Shown here: in pieces, positions 52,248 to 62,304 of the stretch
Layout of the letters: every line of letters starts with the position of its first letter
Numbering within the stretch: the stretch's first letter is position 1
Assembly (NCBI RefSeq): GCF_958439165.1
Contig: NZ_OY288135.1
Location: forward strand, 1 to 64,000
Direction: 5' to 3'
Length of the DNA: 64,000 bases
From: an uncultured Hydrogenophaga sp.
GTDB lineage: Bacteria > Pseudomonadota > Gammaproteobacteria > Burkholderiales > Burkholderiaceae_C
Notes under the pieces: model-generated
The model's input: only the letters and a program-made list of their open reading frames with translations
What the model was told of the DNA's origin: nothing
Databases searched by the model: none
Translations under genes and position numbers: made by a program

Positions 52248-52550
52248 ATGGACACCACCACCTCCGTCTGGCTGGTGCTGCTGAGCGCGCTGCTCGCGGC
52301 CAATCTGCCCTTCATCAACGACCGCTGGCTGGCGGTCATCCCCCGTGCCACGCCCAAGTCGCTGTGGCTGCGTCTGCTGGAACTGCTGTTCTGGTACGGC
52401 GTGGTCGGTGCCATCGGCCTGGGTCTGGAACATGGCGTGGGCCAGATCGCGCCGCAGGGGTGGGAGTTTTACGCGACCACCGGCTCGCTCTTCCTGACCC
52501 TGGCCTTCCCCGGCTTCGTTTACCGGTATCTGATGCGCCACCGCGCATGA
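52248..52550 (+). CDS. DUF2818 family membrane protein
   Basis: A 100-residue protein with three hydrophobic segments (about 6-26, 42-60, 76-92) and the conserved NLPFINDRWL after the first. Proteins of this family follow nuoN in many Burkholderiales, which suggests a link to complex I, but no function is known. The stop overlaps the next start by four bases. Confidence 0.85.
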   Translation: MDTTTSVWLVLLSALLAANLPFINDRWLAVIPRATPKSLWLRLLELLFWYGVVGAIGLGLEHGVGQIAPQGWEFYATTGSLFLTLAFPGFVYRYLMRHRA

Positions 52551-53134
52551 GCGAGTCGGACGACCACCTGCGCGAAGAGCGCCTGCACCGGGAGCCTCTG
52601 TTGCAGGGGCACTTCCTGAAGGTGGTCCGCGACACGGTGAGGCTGCCCGACGGGCGCGAGGCCACCCGCGAATTCGTGCTGCATCCCGGCGCGGTGATGG
52701 TGGTGGCCATGGCCGACGACGGCCGTGTGCTGATGGAGCGCCAATACCGCCATCCCATGCAGCAGGTCATGCTGGAGTTCCCGGCCGGCAAGCGCGATGC
52801 CGGCGAGGACAGCCTGGCCTGCGCCCGCCGCGAGCTCCAGGAGGAAACCGGCTATGCCGCCCGCGAATGGGCGTTCGCCGGGCGGCATGCCCCCACCATC
52901 GCCTATTCCGACGAGGTGATCGACATCTGGTTCGCGCGCGGCCTGCAGGCCGGCGAGCGCCAGCTCGACGCCGGTGAGTTCCTGGACGTGTTCCTGGCCG
53001 ATCCGGCCGAACTCATGGCCGCCTGCCGCGACGGCCGACTGGTCGACGGCAAGACCATCACCGGCCTGTTGTGGCTGCAACAGGTGATGAACGGATCATG
53101 GTCTCTGGAGTGGCGGGATAATTTCGGCGAATGA
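52547..53134 (+). CDS. NUDIX hydrolase, probable ADP-ribose pyrophosphatase
   Basis: A 195-residue NUDIX enzyme. The NUDIX box spans residues 81-103 with RELQEETG at 95-102, which binds the catalytic Mg2+. The N-terminal strand LPDGREATREFVLHPGAV and the following QYRHPMQQVMLEFPAG are typical of ADP-ribose pyrophosphatases (NudF/YffH-like). It is coupled to both neighbours by four-base overlaps. Confidence 0.88.
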   Translation: MSESDDHLREERLHREPLLQGHFLKVVRDTVRLPDGREATREFVLHPGAVMVVAMADDGRVLMERQYRHPMQQVMLEFPAGKRDAGEDSLACARRELQEETGYAAREWAFAGRHAPTIAYSDEVIDIWFARGLQAGERQLDAGEFLDVFLADPAELMAACRDGRLVDGKTITGLLWLQQVMNGSWSLEWRDNFGE

Positions 53135-53553
53135 AGGTCCTCGATCTCCAATGCGGCCACCAGCACGGCTTCGAGGGCTGGTTTGCGTCCGAAGACGACT
53201 TTGTCTCCCAGCTCGAACGCGGTCTGGTGAGTTGCCCCCTGTGCGGTGATGCACGCATCGAGAAGAAGCTCTCGGCCCCGCGCCTGAACCTGAGGGCCGC
53301 CCGCAGCGACCCTGGCGCCAGCCAGGCGGCACTGCAGGCTCAGATGCTGTCGACCCTGCGCCGGATGGTGGCCGAGTCGGAAGACGTGGGTGAGCGGTTC
53401 GCCGCCCAGGCCCGTGCCATGCACCATGGCGAGGTGGAGCGCCGCAACATCCGCGGCCAGACCACACCCCGCGAGGCGCTGGAGCTGCTGGAGGAGGGGG
53501 TGGACGTGCTGCCGCTGCCCCCTCTGCCTGCCCTCAAGGAAACCCTGCAGTGA
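53131..53553 (+). CDS. DUF1178 family protein
   Basis: A 140-residue soluble protein with an N-terminal part of DUF1178 type: MKVLDLQCGHQHGFEGWFAS and a CPLCG pair (about residues 35-39) that with the first cysteine and histidine may form a zinc site, as in FmdB-like ribbons. The C-terminal half is helical and charged. Function unknown. It overlaps the NUDIX gene by four bases and is the last gene of the nuo run. Confidence 0.88.
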   Translation: MKVLDLQCGHQHGFEGWFASEDDFVSQLERGLVSCPLCGDARIEKKLSAPRLNLRAARSDPGASQAALQAQMLSTLRRMVAESEDVGERFAAQARAMHHGEVERRNIRGQTTPREALELLEEGVDVLPLPPLPALKETLQ

Positions 53554-53581
53554 CCGGCTGCTGCCGACCACTGCCCCGGCT

Positions 53582-54907
<1,326 letters not shown>

Positions 54908-54953
54908 GGTGTGTTCCTGCAGTTTCCGCCCCGCGATGGCAGGGCGCAGCGGG

Positions 54954-54982
54954 ACTGTAGGAGCCTGACCGGCCGCTGTCCA
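54954..54982 (-). promoter_or_regulatory. Sigma-70-type promoter of gdhA
   Basis: On the minus strand TGGACA (five of six -35 bases) is followed after 17 bases by TACAGT (four of six -10 bases). Transcription would start near 54947, about 40 bases before the gdhA ATG. Confidence 0.5.
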
Positions 54983-55010
54983 AGGCCGCTACGCCATCCT
55001 GTCATGCATT

Positions 55011-56798
55011 TCATGCATGGAACTGCAGCGCTGCCAGCCCGGCGTAGACCCCGCCGCGTGCCACCAGCTCGTCGTGGGTGCCTTGTTCCACCACCCGGCC
55101 GTGGTCCAGCACCACGATCCGGTCGGCGCGCTGCACCGTGGCCAGGCGGTGTGCGATGACCAGCGTCGTGCGGTCGCGCATGGCAGCGTCCAGTGCCTGC
55201 TGCACCATGCGCTCGCTCTGGGCGTCGAGGGCACTGGTGGCTTCATCCAGCAGCAGCAGGGGCGGGTTCTTGAGCATGGCCCGGGCAATCGCGATGCGCT
55301 GGCGTTGCCCCCCCGAGAGCCGCACACCGCGTTCGCCGAGGAAGGTGTCGTAGCCCTGCGGCAGGCGGTCGATGAACTCCTCGGCAAACGCGGCGCGGGC
55401 CGCTGCGCGCACCTCCTCGTCGCTGGCCTCGGGCCGGCCGTAGCGGATGTTGTCGAGCGCGCTGCCCGAGAAGATGACCGGGTCCTGCGGGACGATGCCG
55501 ATGCGGGAACGCAGGTCGTGCAGCCGCATGCGGTCGATCGGCACGCCGTCGATGCAGATGCGGCCGTGCACCGGGTCGTGGTAGCGCAGCAGCAGGCCCA
55601 GCACCGTGGTCTTGCCGGCGCCGCTGGGACCGACCAGCGCCACCGTGCTGCCGGGCTCCACCTGCAGGTCCAGCGCGATCAGGGCCGGCTGGGTGGGGCG
55701 CGACGGGTAGTGGAAGTCGACCGCCTCGAAGCTGACCGAGCTGCCGGTGCGCGGCAGCGGCACGCTCACCGGCTCCGCCGGCTCCTGCACGGGCGACGTG
55801 CCCGAAAGCAGCTCCATCAGCCGCTCGCTGGCGCCGGCGGCGCGCAGCAGGTCACCGTAGACCTCGCCCAGCACCGCCACGGCCCCGGCCAGGATGATGA
55901 TGTACACCACCGTCTGACCCAGGTGCCCGGGGCTGATGGTGCCGGCCAGCACCGCCTGCGTGCCCTGGTACAGGCCCCACAGCAGCAGGGCGGCGGTGCT
56001 GATGATGATGAAGGCCACCAGTGCCGAGCGGGCCCGGGTGCGGCGCACGGCGGTCTGGAAGGCACTTTCGGTGGCCTGGGCGAAGCGCTCCGATTCGCGC
56101 GCCTCGGCGGTGTAGCTCTGCACCACCGGCACGGCATTGAGCACCTCGACCGCCATGGCGCTGGAGTCGGCCACCCGGTCCTGGCTGGCCCGCGAGAGGC
56201 GGCGGATGCGGCGGCCGAACAGCATGCTCGGCACCACCACCAGCAGCAGGATCAGGGCCACCTGCAGCATCACGTAGGGATTGGTCCAGACCAGCATGAT
56301 CAGCGCACCCAGGCCCATGACGCCGTTGCGCAGACCGAGCGAGAGCGATGAGCCCACCACCGTCTGCACCAGCGTGGTGTCGGTGGTCAGGCGCGAGACC
56401 ACCTCGCCGGTCTGGGTGGTCTCGAAGAAGGCCGGGCTCTGGCGCAGCACATGGGCATAAACGGCATTGCGCAGGTCGGCGGTGATGCGTTCGCCCAGCC
56501 AGCTCACCAGGTAGAAGCGGGCGGCCGAGAACAGGCCCAGTGCCACGGCCACGCCGAACAGCATCAGGAAGTGGCCGCGCAGCTGCAGGGTGGCGGCACC
56601 GCGGTCGCCGGCGACCAGACCCCCGTCGATCAGCTGGCGCAGCGCCACCGGGAACAGCAGCGTGGCCGCGGCGGCCAGCACCAGGAAGAGCAGGGCCAGG
56701 GCAATCGGGCCCCGGTAGGGTTTCAGGAACGGGACCAGACCGCTGAGCGATCGGGGGGATGAGGCGCGCGGGCGCTCGCTGGTGGCAGTGGAGGGCAT
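55011..56798 (-). CDS. MsbA-like ABC exporter (fused permease-ATPase)
   Basis: A 595-residue half-transporter: six membrane helices (first at about 28-50) followed by an ATPase domain with Walker A GPSGAGKT (about 389-396), signature LSGGQRQR (about 490-497) and Walker B LLLLDEATSALD (about 510-521). The region resembles the lipid A/multidrug exporters of the MsbA/BmrA group, but the substrate is unknown. It would act as a homodimer in the inner membrane. An in-frame ATG at 56840 would add 14 residues. Neither start has a clear ribosome-binding site. It is divergent from the psiF-like gene. Confidence 0.9.
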   Translation of the reverse strand: MPSTATSERPRASSPRSLSGLVPFLKPYRGPIALALLFLVLAAAATLLFPVALRQLIDGGLVAGDRGAATLQLRGHFLMLFGVAVALGLFSAARFYLVSWLGERITADLRNAVYAHVLRQSPAFFETTQTGEVVSRLTTDTTLVQTVVGSSLSLGLRNGVMGLGALIMLVWTNPYVMLQVALILLLVVVPSMLFGRRIRRLSRASQDRVADSSAMAVEVLNAVPVVQSYTAEARESERFAQATESAFQTAVRRTRARSALVAFIIISTAALLLWGLYQGTQAVLAGTISPGHLGQTVVYIIILAGAVAVLGEVYGDLLRAAGASERLMELLSGTSPVQEPAEPVSVPLPRTGSSVSFEAVDFHYPSRPTQPALIALDLQVEPGSTVALVGPSGAGKTTVLGLLLRYHDPVHGRICIDGVPIDRMRLHDLRSRIGIVPQDPVIFSGSALDNIRYGRPEASDEEVRAAARAAFAEEFIDRLPQGYDTFLGERGVRLSGGQRQRIAIARAMLKNPPLLLLDEATSALDAQSERMVQQALDAAMRDRTTLVIAHRLATVQRADRIVVLDHGRVVEQGTHDELVARGGVYAGLAALQFHA

Positions 56799-56902
56799 CG
56801 CCCGATTCTGCGCCGGTTCTGCCGGTGTTTTCACTGACATGGAATCCGGTACGGGTAGGTGTACCCTTGCTGGCGCATCCCTACAACCCGGAGGAGAAAC
56901 CC

Positions 56903-57154
56903 ATGAAGTCCGCCCTGACATCCGTCATTGCCGTCGCCACGCTCCTGCTGGCCACCGTGGCCCAGGCCGAAGGCCCGACCTGCAACGCCGCAGCTGCCGA
57001 GAAGAAGCTGGCCGGCGCCGCCAAGACCAGCTTCCTCAAGAAGTGCGAAAAGGACGCTTCGGCGGCCTGCACCGTCACCGCTGGCGAGAAGAAGCTCAAC
57101 GGTGCCGCCAAGACCAGCTTCACCAAGAAGTGCGTCAAGGACGCCGTGGGCTGA
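56903..57154 (+). CDS. PsiF-repeat periplasmic protein
   Basis: An 83-residue secreted protein with a Sec signal peptide (cut after ATVAQA, residue 22) and two PsiF repeats (EKKLAGAAKTSFLKKC and EKKLNGAAKTSFTKKC), each flanked by cysteines that could form disulfides. E. coli PsiF is induced by phosphate starvation, but its function is unknown. GGAGGAGA lies four to eleven bases before the ATG, a strong ribosome-binding site. An inverted repeat GGTAC-N8-GTACC (56848-56865) in the divergent promoter region could be an operator. Confidence 0.88.
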   Translation: MKSALTSVIAVATLLLATVAQAEGPTCNAAAAEKKLAGAAKTSFLKKCEKDASAACTVTAGEKKLNGAAKTSFTKKCVKDAVG

Positions 57155-57178
57155 CGTCCCTGTGGCCGGTTCTGCGGC

Positions 57179-58357
57179 TCACAGCCGCAGGCGCTGGGCG
57201 TAGCCGGTCATCTCGAGGTAGCCGTGCCCCACGGCGCGGCCGGCCTCGTCCCTGAGCGCCGACAGGCCCTCCCAGTACACCGTTCCGGTGCTGGCGCGGC
57301 TGTCGAGTTCCTGCGCGTCGGCCAGGGCCACCACGGTGTGGCGACCGGCCGGTGACATCACGGTCCATTCCACCGGGTAGCGCGCCCGGGTGAGCGGGCT
57401 GGTCCAGAACCGGCGCGGCTCGAAGCGCACCTCGCCCGGCTGCGCATTGCGTGCGCCCCGCGGGTTGCTGCCATCGGCGGCCCGGCGCACCGAGCCACCG
57501 GTCCACAGCGCGCTGCCGTCGGCGCGGCGCAGCTGGAAGGCGGTGAGGCTGTCGCCGTTGTCCAGATTCATGCCGATCCAGTCCCAGCCCACCGCTTCGG
57601 GGTGCAGGATGGCCTCGCTCCACTCGTGATCGAGCCAGGCCGTTCCCTGCACCGGCATGGTCTGCCCCTGCAGCGTGAGCCGGCCTTGCACCGCCAGCTG
57701 CGGCTGGGTCACGTAGAAGCTGGCCTGCGATGCGTCCGGGCCCTTGCGGGAGAAGCCGGCGTCGCCCTGCAGCAGCCAGGCCTGCCGGGGCACGGCCTCG
57801 ATGTCGATGGACAGTTCACGCCCGGGCAGCCGGCTGCGGTAGCGGCCGTCGGCCTCGCGGCGGATGAACCAGTCGCCGAGCACCACATGGGTGTCGAGCT
57901 CGCTGGCAAAGGCCGGGGTGGCCGGTCCGTCGCCCGGCGGTTCGCCGTTCCAGCGCGCAATGCGTTCGTCGTGCAGCAGCCGACCCGAAGCCACGTCGGT
58001 GATGGCCGCGTGCGCGAACAGCAGATGGCGGGCCGCCAGCCGGCTGCGCAGCGGCAGCGCGGGGTCGACCCGGCTGCGGAAGAAGGTGAGCTGGAAACCC
58101 AGCTCGCGGCCTTGCGGTGTCAGGGCGCGGCCGGTCAGGTACCACCACTCGGTGCGGGTGCTGTTGTGGCTGCCGTGGTCGCGCGGGAAGACCAGGGGGC
58201 GGGGCTTCAGCACATCACCGGGGCCATGGCCCGGCTCGGCCTGCGCTGCCGGCCAGAGCAGGACAGCCGGCATGGCCAGCAGGGCGCGGCGCAGCATCGA
58301 TGGGGATGGGGATGTCGATGGGATTGGCGAGAGGGACATGTGGCGTCGCTGGGTCAT
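57179..58357 (-). CDS. Secreted lipocalin-like (AttH/CrtC-type) protein
   Basis: A 392-residue protein of the AttH/carotenoid 1,2-hydratase-like family (double lipocalin fold). Typical are HNSTRTEWWYLTGRAL (about 65-80), FYVTQPQLAVQG and WLDHEWSEAILHPEAVGWDW. A Sec-type signal peptide begins at LRRALLAMPAVLLWPAAQA, preceded by a serine/proline-rich stretch, so the real start may be the ATG at 58297 (372 residues). It lies five bases after the FtsX-type permease gene. The pairing of these two families suggests a role in moving or binding lipids at the cell envelope. It is not near the carotenoid genes, so a hydratase role is unlikely. Confidence 0.82.
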   Translation of the reverse strand: MTQRRHMSLSPIPSTSPSPSMLRRALLAMPAVLLWPAAQAEPGHGPGDVLKPRPLVFPRDHGSHNSTRTEWWYLTGRALTPQGRELGFQLTFFRSRVDPALPLRSRLAARHLLFAHAAITDVASGRLLHDERIARWNGEPPGDGPATPAFASELDTHVVLGDWFIRREADGRYRSRLPGRELSIDIEAVPRQAWLLQGDAGFSRKGPDASQASFYVTQPQLAVQGRLTLQGQTMPVQGTAWLDHEWSEAILHPEAVGWDWIGMNLDNGDSLTAFQLRRADGSALWTGGSVRRAADGSNPRGARNAQPGEVRFEPRRFWTSPLTRARYPVEWTVMSPAGRHTVVALADAQELDSRASTGTVYWEGLSALRDEAGRAVGHGYLEMTGYAQRLRL

Positions 58358-58362
58358 GCTGG

Positions 58363-60909
58363 TCACCAGTCCTGTTTGACGGCCTGCACCGCGTCGCGGC
58401 CGGCTGCAGCGCGCCCGGCGATCCAGGCGGTCAGGGTGCCGGCCAGCACCACGGCTGCGCACAGCGCCAGCAGGCGCAGCCAGGGCAGCACCAGGTCCAT
58501 GGTCCAGTGGAAGCTCTGCGGGTTGACCACATGCACCAGCACCACGCTCACCGCCAGCCCGAGCAGCAGTCCGGCCAGCGCACCCAGGGCGGTCCAGGCC
58601 AGGCCTTCGAGCGCCACCACGCCCAGGATCTGCCGGCGTGTCAGCCCCAGGTGCGCCAGCAGGCCGAATTCGCGCTGCCGCGCCAGCACCTGGGCGCTGA
58701 AGCTGGCCGCCACCCCGAACAGGCCGATCCCGATGGCCACCATCTGCAGCCAGGTGGTGACCGCAAAGCTGCGGTCGAAGATGCGCAGCGAGATGGCACG
58801 GATCTGCGAGGCCTGGGCAAATTCGATGAGGTCCTGCGCGCCCTGGCTTTCGGCCAGGGCTTCGATGGCGGCGCGGGTGTCGGCCACCGGTTGCGCTTCG
58901 GTCGGGTGCACCGCCAGGTCGTGCACCGTGGTGTCGCCGGTCAGGCGGATGAAGTCGTCGCGGTCGATCACCAGGCTGCCGTGCTGACGGGCGTAGTCGC
59001 GCCAGATGCCGACCACCCGGTAGCGCACCGCGCGCTCGGCCGGCACCGACAGGGCCACCGCCACCGCCGGCAGGTCCTGTCCCAGGCGCGCACCGTGCAG
59101 GTCGACCATGGCCTCGCTGGCATACACCGCCACGGTGCCCGGCGGCAGCGGCTCGCTCACCGGGCCGCTGACCATGGGCAGCGTGCCGGCGGCCCGGTCG
59201 GCGGGCGGCATGGGCCGCACGATCAGGGTGACCGGCGGATGTTCCGGATCGAGCAGCAGCGGCAGGGTACGCAGCGGCTCCAGCCGCTCCACCTGGGGCA
59301 GGGCAGCGACGCCGGCCACCAGCGCCGGCGGCAGGGCCTGGCCTTCGGCTGCGCCGCCGGCCAGCCGCACATACAGGGGCGCGGGCAGCAGTGTGTCGAG
59401 CCAGCGGGTGACCGAGTCCCGGAAGCTGGCCACCATCACGGTGAGCGCCACCGACAGCGCCAGGCTGGCCACCACACCGCTGGTGGCCACGGCGGCGGTC
59501 TGGCGCAGCCGGCGCGAGCGTTCCACCGCGAGCAGGGGCAGCACATGGCGGCCGGCCCACGGCGCCAGCCGGTCCAGCAGCAGGCCCACCAGGGCCGGCA
59601 ACGCGGCCACGCCGCCCAGCAGCAGCAGGCCCACCGACACATACGCCGCCAGCGGAATGCCACCCACCGGCGGCAGCAGGGCCAGCAGCACCGCCAGCAC
59701 CAGCAGGGCTGCGGCCACGCCCTGCCGGTACCGACCGGCCGGCGCGCTGGCCCCCAGCCCCTTGAGCGCCTGGGCGGGCGCCAGCCCTGCCGCCGACCGG
59801 GCCGGCCACCAGCCACCCACCAGGGCGGCCACCACCCCCAGCACGCCGTAGAGCAACGCAGCACCTGGGCTCCACTGCAGCGAGGGTGCTACGCCGCTGA
59901 AATAGCCGCCGCCCAGATCGCCGCCCGCCAGCCTGAGGGCCAGCCAGGCCAGCGCCGTACCCAGCAGCAGACCGGCCACGCTGCCCAGCAGGCCCAGCAC
60001 GGTGGCTTCCAGCATCACCAGCCGCAGGCGTTGCGGCGCGGTCAGGCCCAGCACGCCCAGCAGCGCGAACTGCGGCTGGCGCCGCGCCACCGACAGGGCC
60101 AGCACCGAAAACACCAGGAACGCCCCGGTGAACAGGGCCACCAGGGCCAGTACCGTCAGGTTGACCCGGTAAGCGCGTGACAGCTGGCCACTGCGATCGC
60201 TGACGGCGCCAGGGGCTTCCAGCAGCAGCTGCGCGGGCAGGCCGGCCGGGTCGATCACCTCGCGCAGGGTGGCGCCGGGCTCCAGGCGCAGGTCGATGCG
60301 GCTGAGCCATCCGCCCTGGTCGGCGAGGTCCTGCAGGGCGGCCACGTCCATCACGAGCAAGGGCGCACCCGGCGCGCCCACATGGCCCGCCAGCCGCACC
60401 GGCAGCCGCTGCAGGCCCTGCTGCAGCTGCAGTTCACCGGTCCAGGCCTCGATGGCCCGACGGGCCGAGGCGTTGGCGAACACGGTGTCCGGCGCAAACA
60501 GGTCGAGTCGGCCGGCACCCTCGTCGGGCTGCGGCATCAGGGCGGGCGAGACGCCCGCCACTTTCAGCGCATCCACGCCCACCACCCGCACCGCCAGCCG
60601 CTGCCCGTCGGCCCCGATCAGCTGCAGCGGCAGTTCCAGCACCGGGCTGGCCAGCGCCACGCCGGGCCGGGTGGCCAGGTCGTCCAGCCAGGCGTCGGGC
60701 AGCAGGCCCTGCCGCGACCGCAGCGCCACGTCGGGCTGGCCCTGGACCTGGCTGGTGGCGCGGGCGAATTCATCCAGTGCCGAGGCGTTGATCAGGTGCA
60801 CGGCGAAAGCCAGCGCCACACCCAGCATGACCGAGGTGGCCGCCGCCAGCGTGCGCCAGGGGTGGTGGCGCCATTCCTGCCAGGAGAAGGTGAGGAGCAG
60901 AGCGCGCAT
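58363..60909 (-). CDS. FtsX/LolC-like ABC transporter permease
   Basis: An 848-residue membrane protein with about ten helices: one near the N-terminus (about 20-40), a cluster in the middle (three at about 245-350 and more at 380-480) and three at the C-terminus, separated by two periplasmic domains. This doubled FtsX layout occurs in LolCDE/MacB-related permeases. Conserved are LARQREFGLLAHLGLTRRQI near the C-terminus and the matching SVARRQPQFALLGVLGLTA in the middle, the coupling regions. The ATPase that normally precedes such a permease is not here: the upstream gene is divergent and unrelated. Confidence 0.85.
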   Translation of the reverse strand: MRALLLTFSWQEWRHHPWRTLAAATSVMLGVALAFAVHLINASALDEFARATSQVQGQPDVALRSRQGLLPDAWLDDLATRPGVALASPVLELPLQLIGADGQRLAVRVVGVDALKVAGVSPALMPQPDEGAGRLDLFAPDTVFANASARRAIEAWTGELQLQQGLQRLPVRLAGHVGAPGAPLLVMDVAALQDLADQGGWLSRIDLRLEPGATLREVIDPAGLPAQLLLEAPGAVSDRSGQLSRAYRVNLTVLALVALFTGAFLVFSVLALSVARRQPQFALLGVLGLTAPQRLRLVMLEATVLGLLGSVAGLLLGTALAWLALRLAGGDLGGGYFSGVAPSLQWSPGAALLYGVLGVVAALVGGWWPARSAAGLAPAQALKGLGASAPAGRYRQGVAAALLVLAVLLALLPPVGGIPLAAYVSVGLLLLGGVAALPALVGLLLDRLAPWAGRHVLPLLAVERSRRLRQTAAVATSGVVASLALSVALTVMVASFRDSVTRWLDTLLPAPLYVRLAGGAAEGQALPPALVAGVAALPQVERLEPLRTLPLLLDPEHPPVTLIVRPMPPADRAAGTLPMVSGPVSEPLPPGTVAVYASEAMVDLHGARLGQDLPAVAVALSVPAERAVRYRVVGIWRDYARQHGSLVIDRDDFIRLTGDTTVHDLAVHPTEAQPVADTRAAIEALAESQGAQDLIEFAQASQIRAISLRIFDRSFAVTTWLQMVAIGIGLFGVAASFSAQVLARQREFGLLAHLGLTRRQILGVVALEGLAWTALGALAGLLLGLAVSVVLVHVVNPQSFHWTMDLVLPWLRLLALCAAVVLAGTLTAWIAGRAAAGRDAVQAVKQDW

Positions 60910-60978
60910 GGGCCGAGCTTACGGGTATCGGTGCCTGTGGCTTAATAACGGGGTTTTCAACTTTTACGTGTCACCGCC

Positions 60979-61149
60979 ATGGGCAACAAGATCGTCACCG
61001 AAGCAGACCGCAAGGCCACCCCCCGTCCCAAGGCCGTCAACGGCACCACCCTGCGTACCGCCGGCCGTGGTCAGAAGATCAGCCTGGAGCGTGGCAAGGC
61101 CACCCGCAGCAAGAAGAACCCCGGCAAGCGTCCGCACAACGGAGGCTGA
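60979..61149 (+). CDS. Small basic protein of unknown function
   Basis: A 56-residue open frame, start ATG at 60979, stop TGA at 61147-61149. The product is rich in Lys, Arg, Gly and Thr (start MGNKIVTEADRKATPRPKAV, end KKNPGKRPHNGG), without hydrophobic segment. Codon use is like the neighbouring genes, with C/G at most third positions, and a terminator-like hairpin follows the stop. I recognise no family. It could bind nucleic acid, by composition only. The preceding 69 bases, divergent from the permease gene, have AT-rich stretches suited to a promoter. Confidence 0.65.
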   Translation: MGNKIVTEADRKATPRPKAVNGTTLRTAGRGQKISLERGKATRSKKNPGKRPHNGG

Positions 61150-61189
61150 TCGTTGCGGCGGTGGCCCCGGCCCCGCCCACGTTCCTGGC

Positions 61190-61220
61190 AGGCCCGCCGC
61201 GCGCGGGCCTTCGTCTTTGT
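61190..61220 (+). terminator. Probable intrinsic terminator after the small basic gene
   Basis: AGGCCCGC (61190-61197) and GCGGGCCT (61203-61210) form a perfect eight-pair stem with a five-base loop, followed by the T-rich TCGTCTTTGT. It lies 40 bases after the small gene and 40 before thiB. Confidence 0.6.
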
Positions 61221-61259
61221 CCCGCAGCCCGCTGCATCTCCCGCAACCCTGGTCCCACC

Positions 61260-62297
61260 ATGCAACGCCGTCCGATGCTGGCCAGCACGCTGGCCCTGCT
61301 GTCCGCCGCCGCTCTGCCCCTGCGGGCCCAGCCCCGCCCCGCATTGCGGCTGCTGACGCACGACTCCTTCGAACTGCCGCCGGAGCTGCTCAAGCGCTTC
61401 GAGGCCGAAGCCGGCGTGCAGCTGCAGATCGTCAAGGGCGGCGATGCCGGCGAGATGCTCAACCGGCTGATCCTCACCCGGCGCAAGCCGCTGGCCGACC
61501 TGGTGTTCGGCATCGACAACGCGCTGCTGCCGCGTGCCCTCGATGCCGGCGTGCTCGACGCCTATGACGGCCCGGCCGCCCGGCGCGCGTCGGCGGTGCC
61601 GCTGGAAGGCGGCGTGGTGCCGGTGGACTTCGGCTTTGTGGCGCTCAACATCGACCGTGCCTGGTTCGCCTCGCGCAACCGGGCGCTGCCCACCTCGCTG
61701 CAGGAGCTGGCCCAACCGGCCTGGCGCAACCTCATGGTGGTGCAGAGCCCGGCCACCTCCAGCCCGGGGCAGGCCTTCCTGCAGGCCACCATCGCCGGCC
61801 TGGGCGAAGAGGCCGCTTTCGACTGGTGGGCCCGCATGCGCGCCAACGGCGTGAAGGTGGTGCGCGGCTGGACCGAGGCCTACTACACCGAGTTCACCCG
61901 CAACGGCGGCACCCGCCCGATCGTGGTGAGCTACGCCGGCAGCCCTGCGGCGGAGGTGTTTTTTGCCGACAAGCCGCTGGAGACATCGCCCACCGCCAGC
62001 CTGTTCCTGCCCGGCGGGGTGTTCCGCCAGGTCGAGGGTGTGGCCCTGGTCAAGGGCGGCAACCCGGCCGTCCGCGAGGCCGCTGGCCGTTTCATCGAAT
62101 TCCTGCGCTCGGCCCCGGTGCAGCAGGCGCTGCAGACCACCATGTGGATGTACCCGGCCGAGGCCGACGCCCCGCTGGTCGAGGTGATGCGCCGCCACGC
62201 ACCGCGCCCTGACCGTTTCGACAACCCGCCACCCGCGCAGGCCCTGGCCCGGGCGCGTGCCTGGCAGGAGCGCTGGACCCGCGTGGTCCTGAAGTGA
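61260..62297 (+). CDS. thiB: Thiamine ABC transporter substrate-binding protein
   Basis: A 345-residue periplasmic protein of the ThiB type. A short signal peptide (MQRRPMLASTLALLSAAALP, cut after LRA near residue 23) is followed by RLLTHDSFELPPELLKRFEA, the block that identifies the thiamine/phosphonate-like binding group, and by LADLVFGIDNALL. No TPP riboswitch was seen before it. It is followed by thiP and thiQ. Confidence 0.88.
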   Translation: MQRRPMLASTLALLSAAALPLRAQPRPALRLLTHDSFELPPELLKRFEAEAGVQLQIVKGGDAGEMLNRLILTRRKPLADLVFGIDNALLPRALDAGVLDAYDGPAARRASAVPLEGGVVPVDFGFVALNIDRAWFASRNRALPTSLQELAQPAWRNLMVVQSPATSSPGQAFLQATIAGLGEEAAFDWWARMRANGVKVVRGWTEAYYTEFTRNGGTRPIVVSYAGSPAAEVFFADKPLETSPTASLFLPGGVFRQVEGVALVKGGNPAVREAAGRFIEFLRSAPVQQALQTTMWMYPAEADAPLVEVMRRHAPRPDRFDNPPPAQALARARAWQERWTRVVLK

Positions 62298-62304
62298 CGC
62301 TGCC

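Noticed and set aside
55003..55019. Inverted repeat CATGCAT-TTC-ATGCATG at the end of the ABC exporter gene as a terminator
   Set aside because: The stem spans the stop codon and has no T run or high GC. Probably fortuitous.
57179..58357. Carotenoid 1,2-hydratase (CrtC) for the lipocalin-like protein
   Set aside because: Similarity is at the level of the broad AttH/CrtC family. The gene sits with an FtsX permease, far from pigment genes, and has a secretion signal.
61150..61259. TPP riboswitch upstream of thiB
   Set aside because: The conserved CTGAGA and later THI-box elements were not found. The space holds only a terminator-like hairpin.
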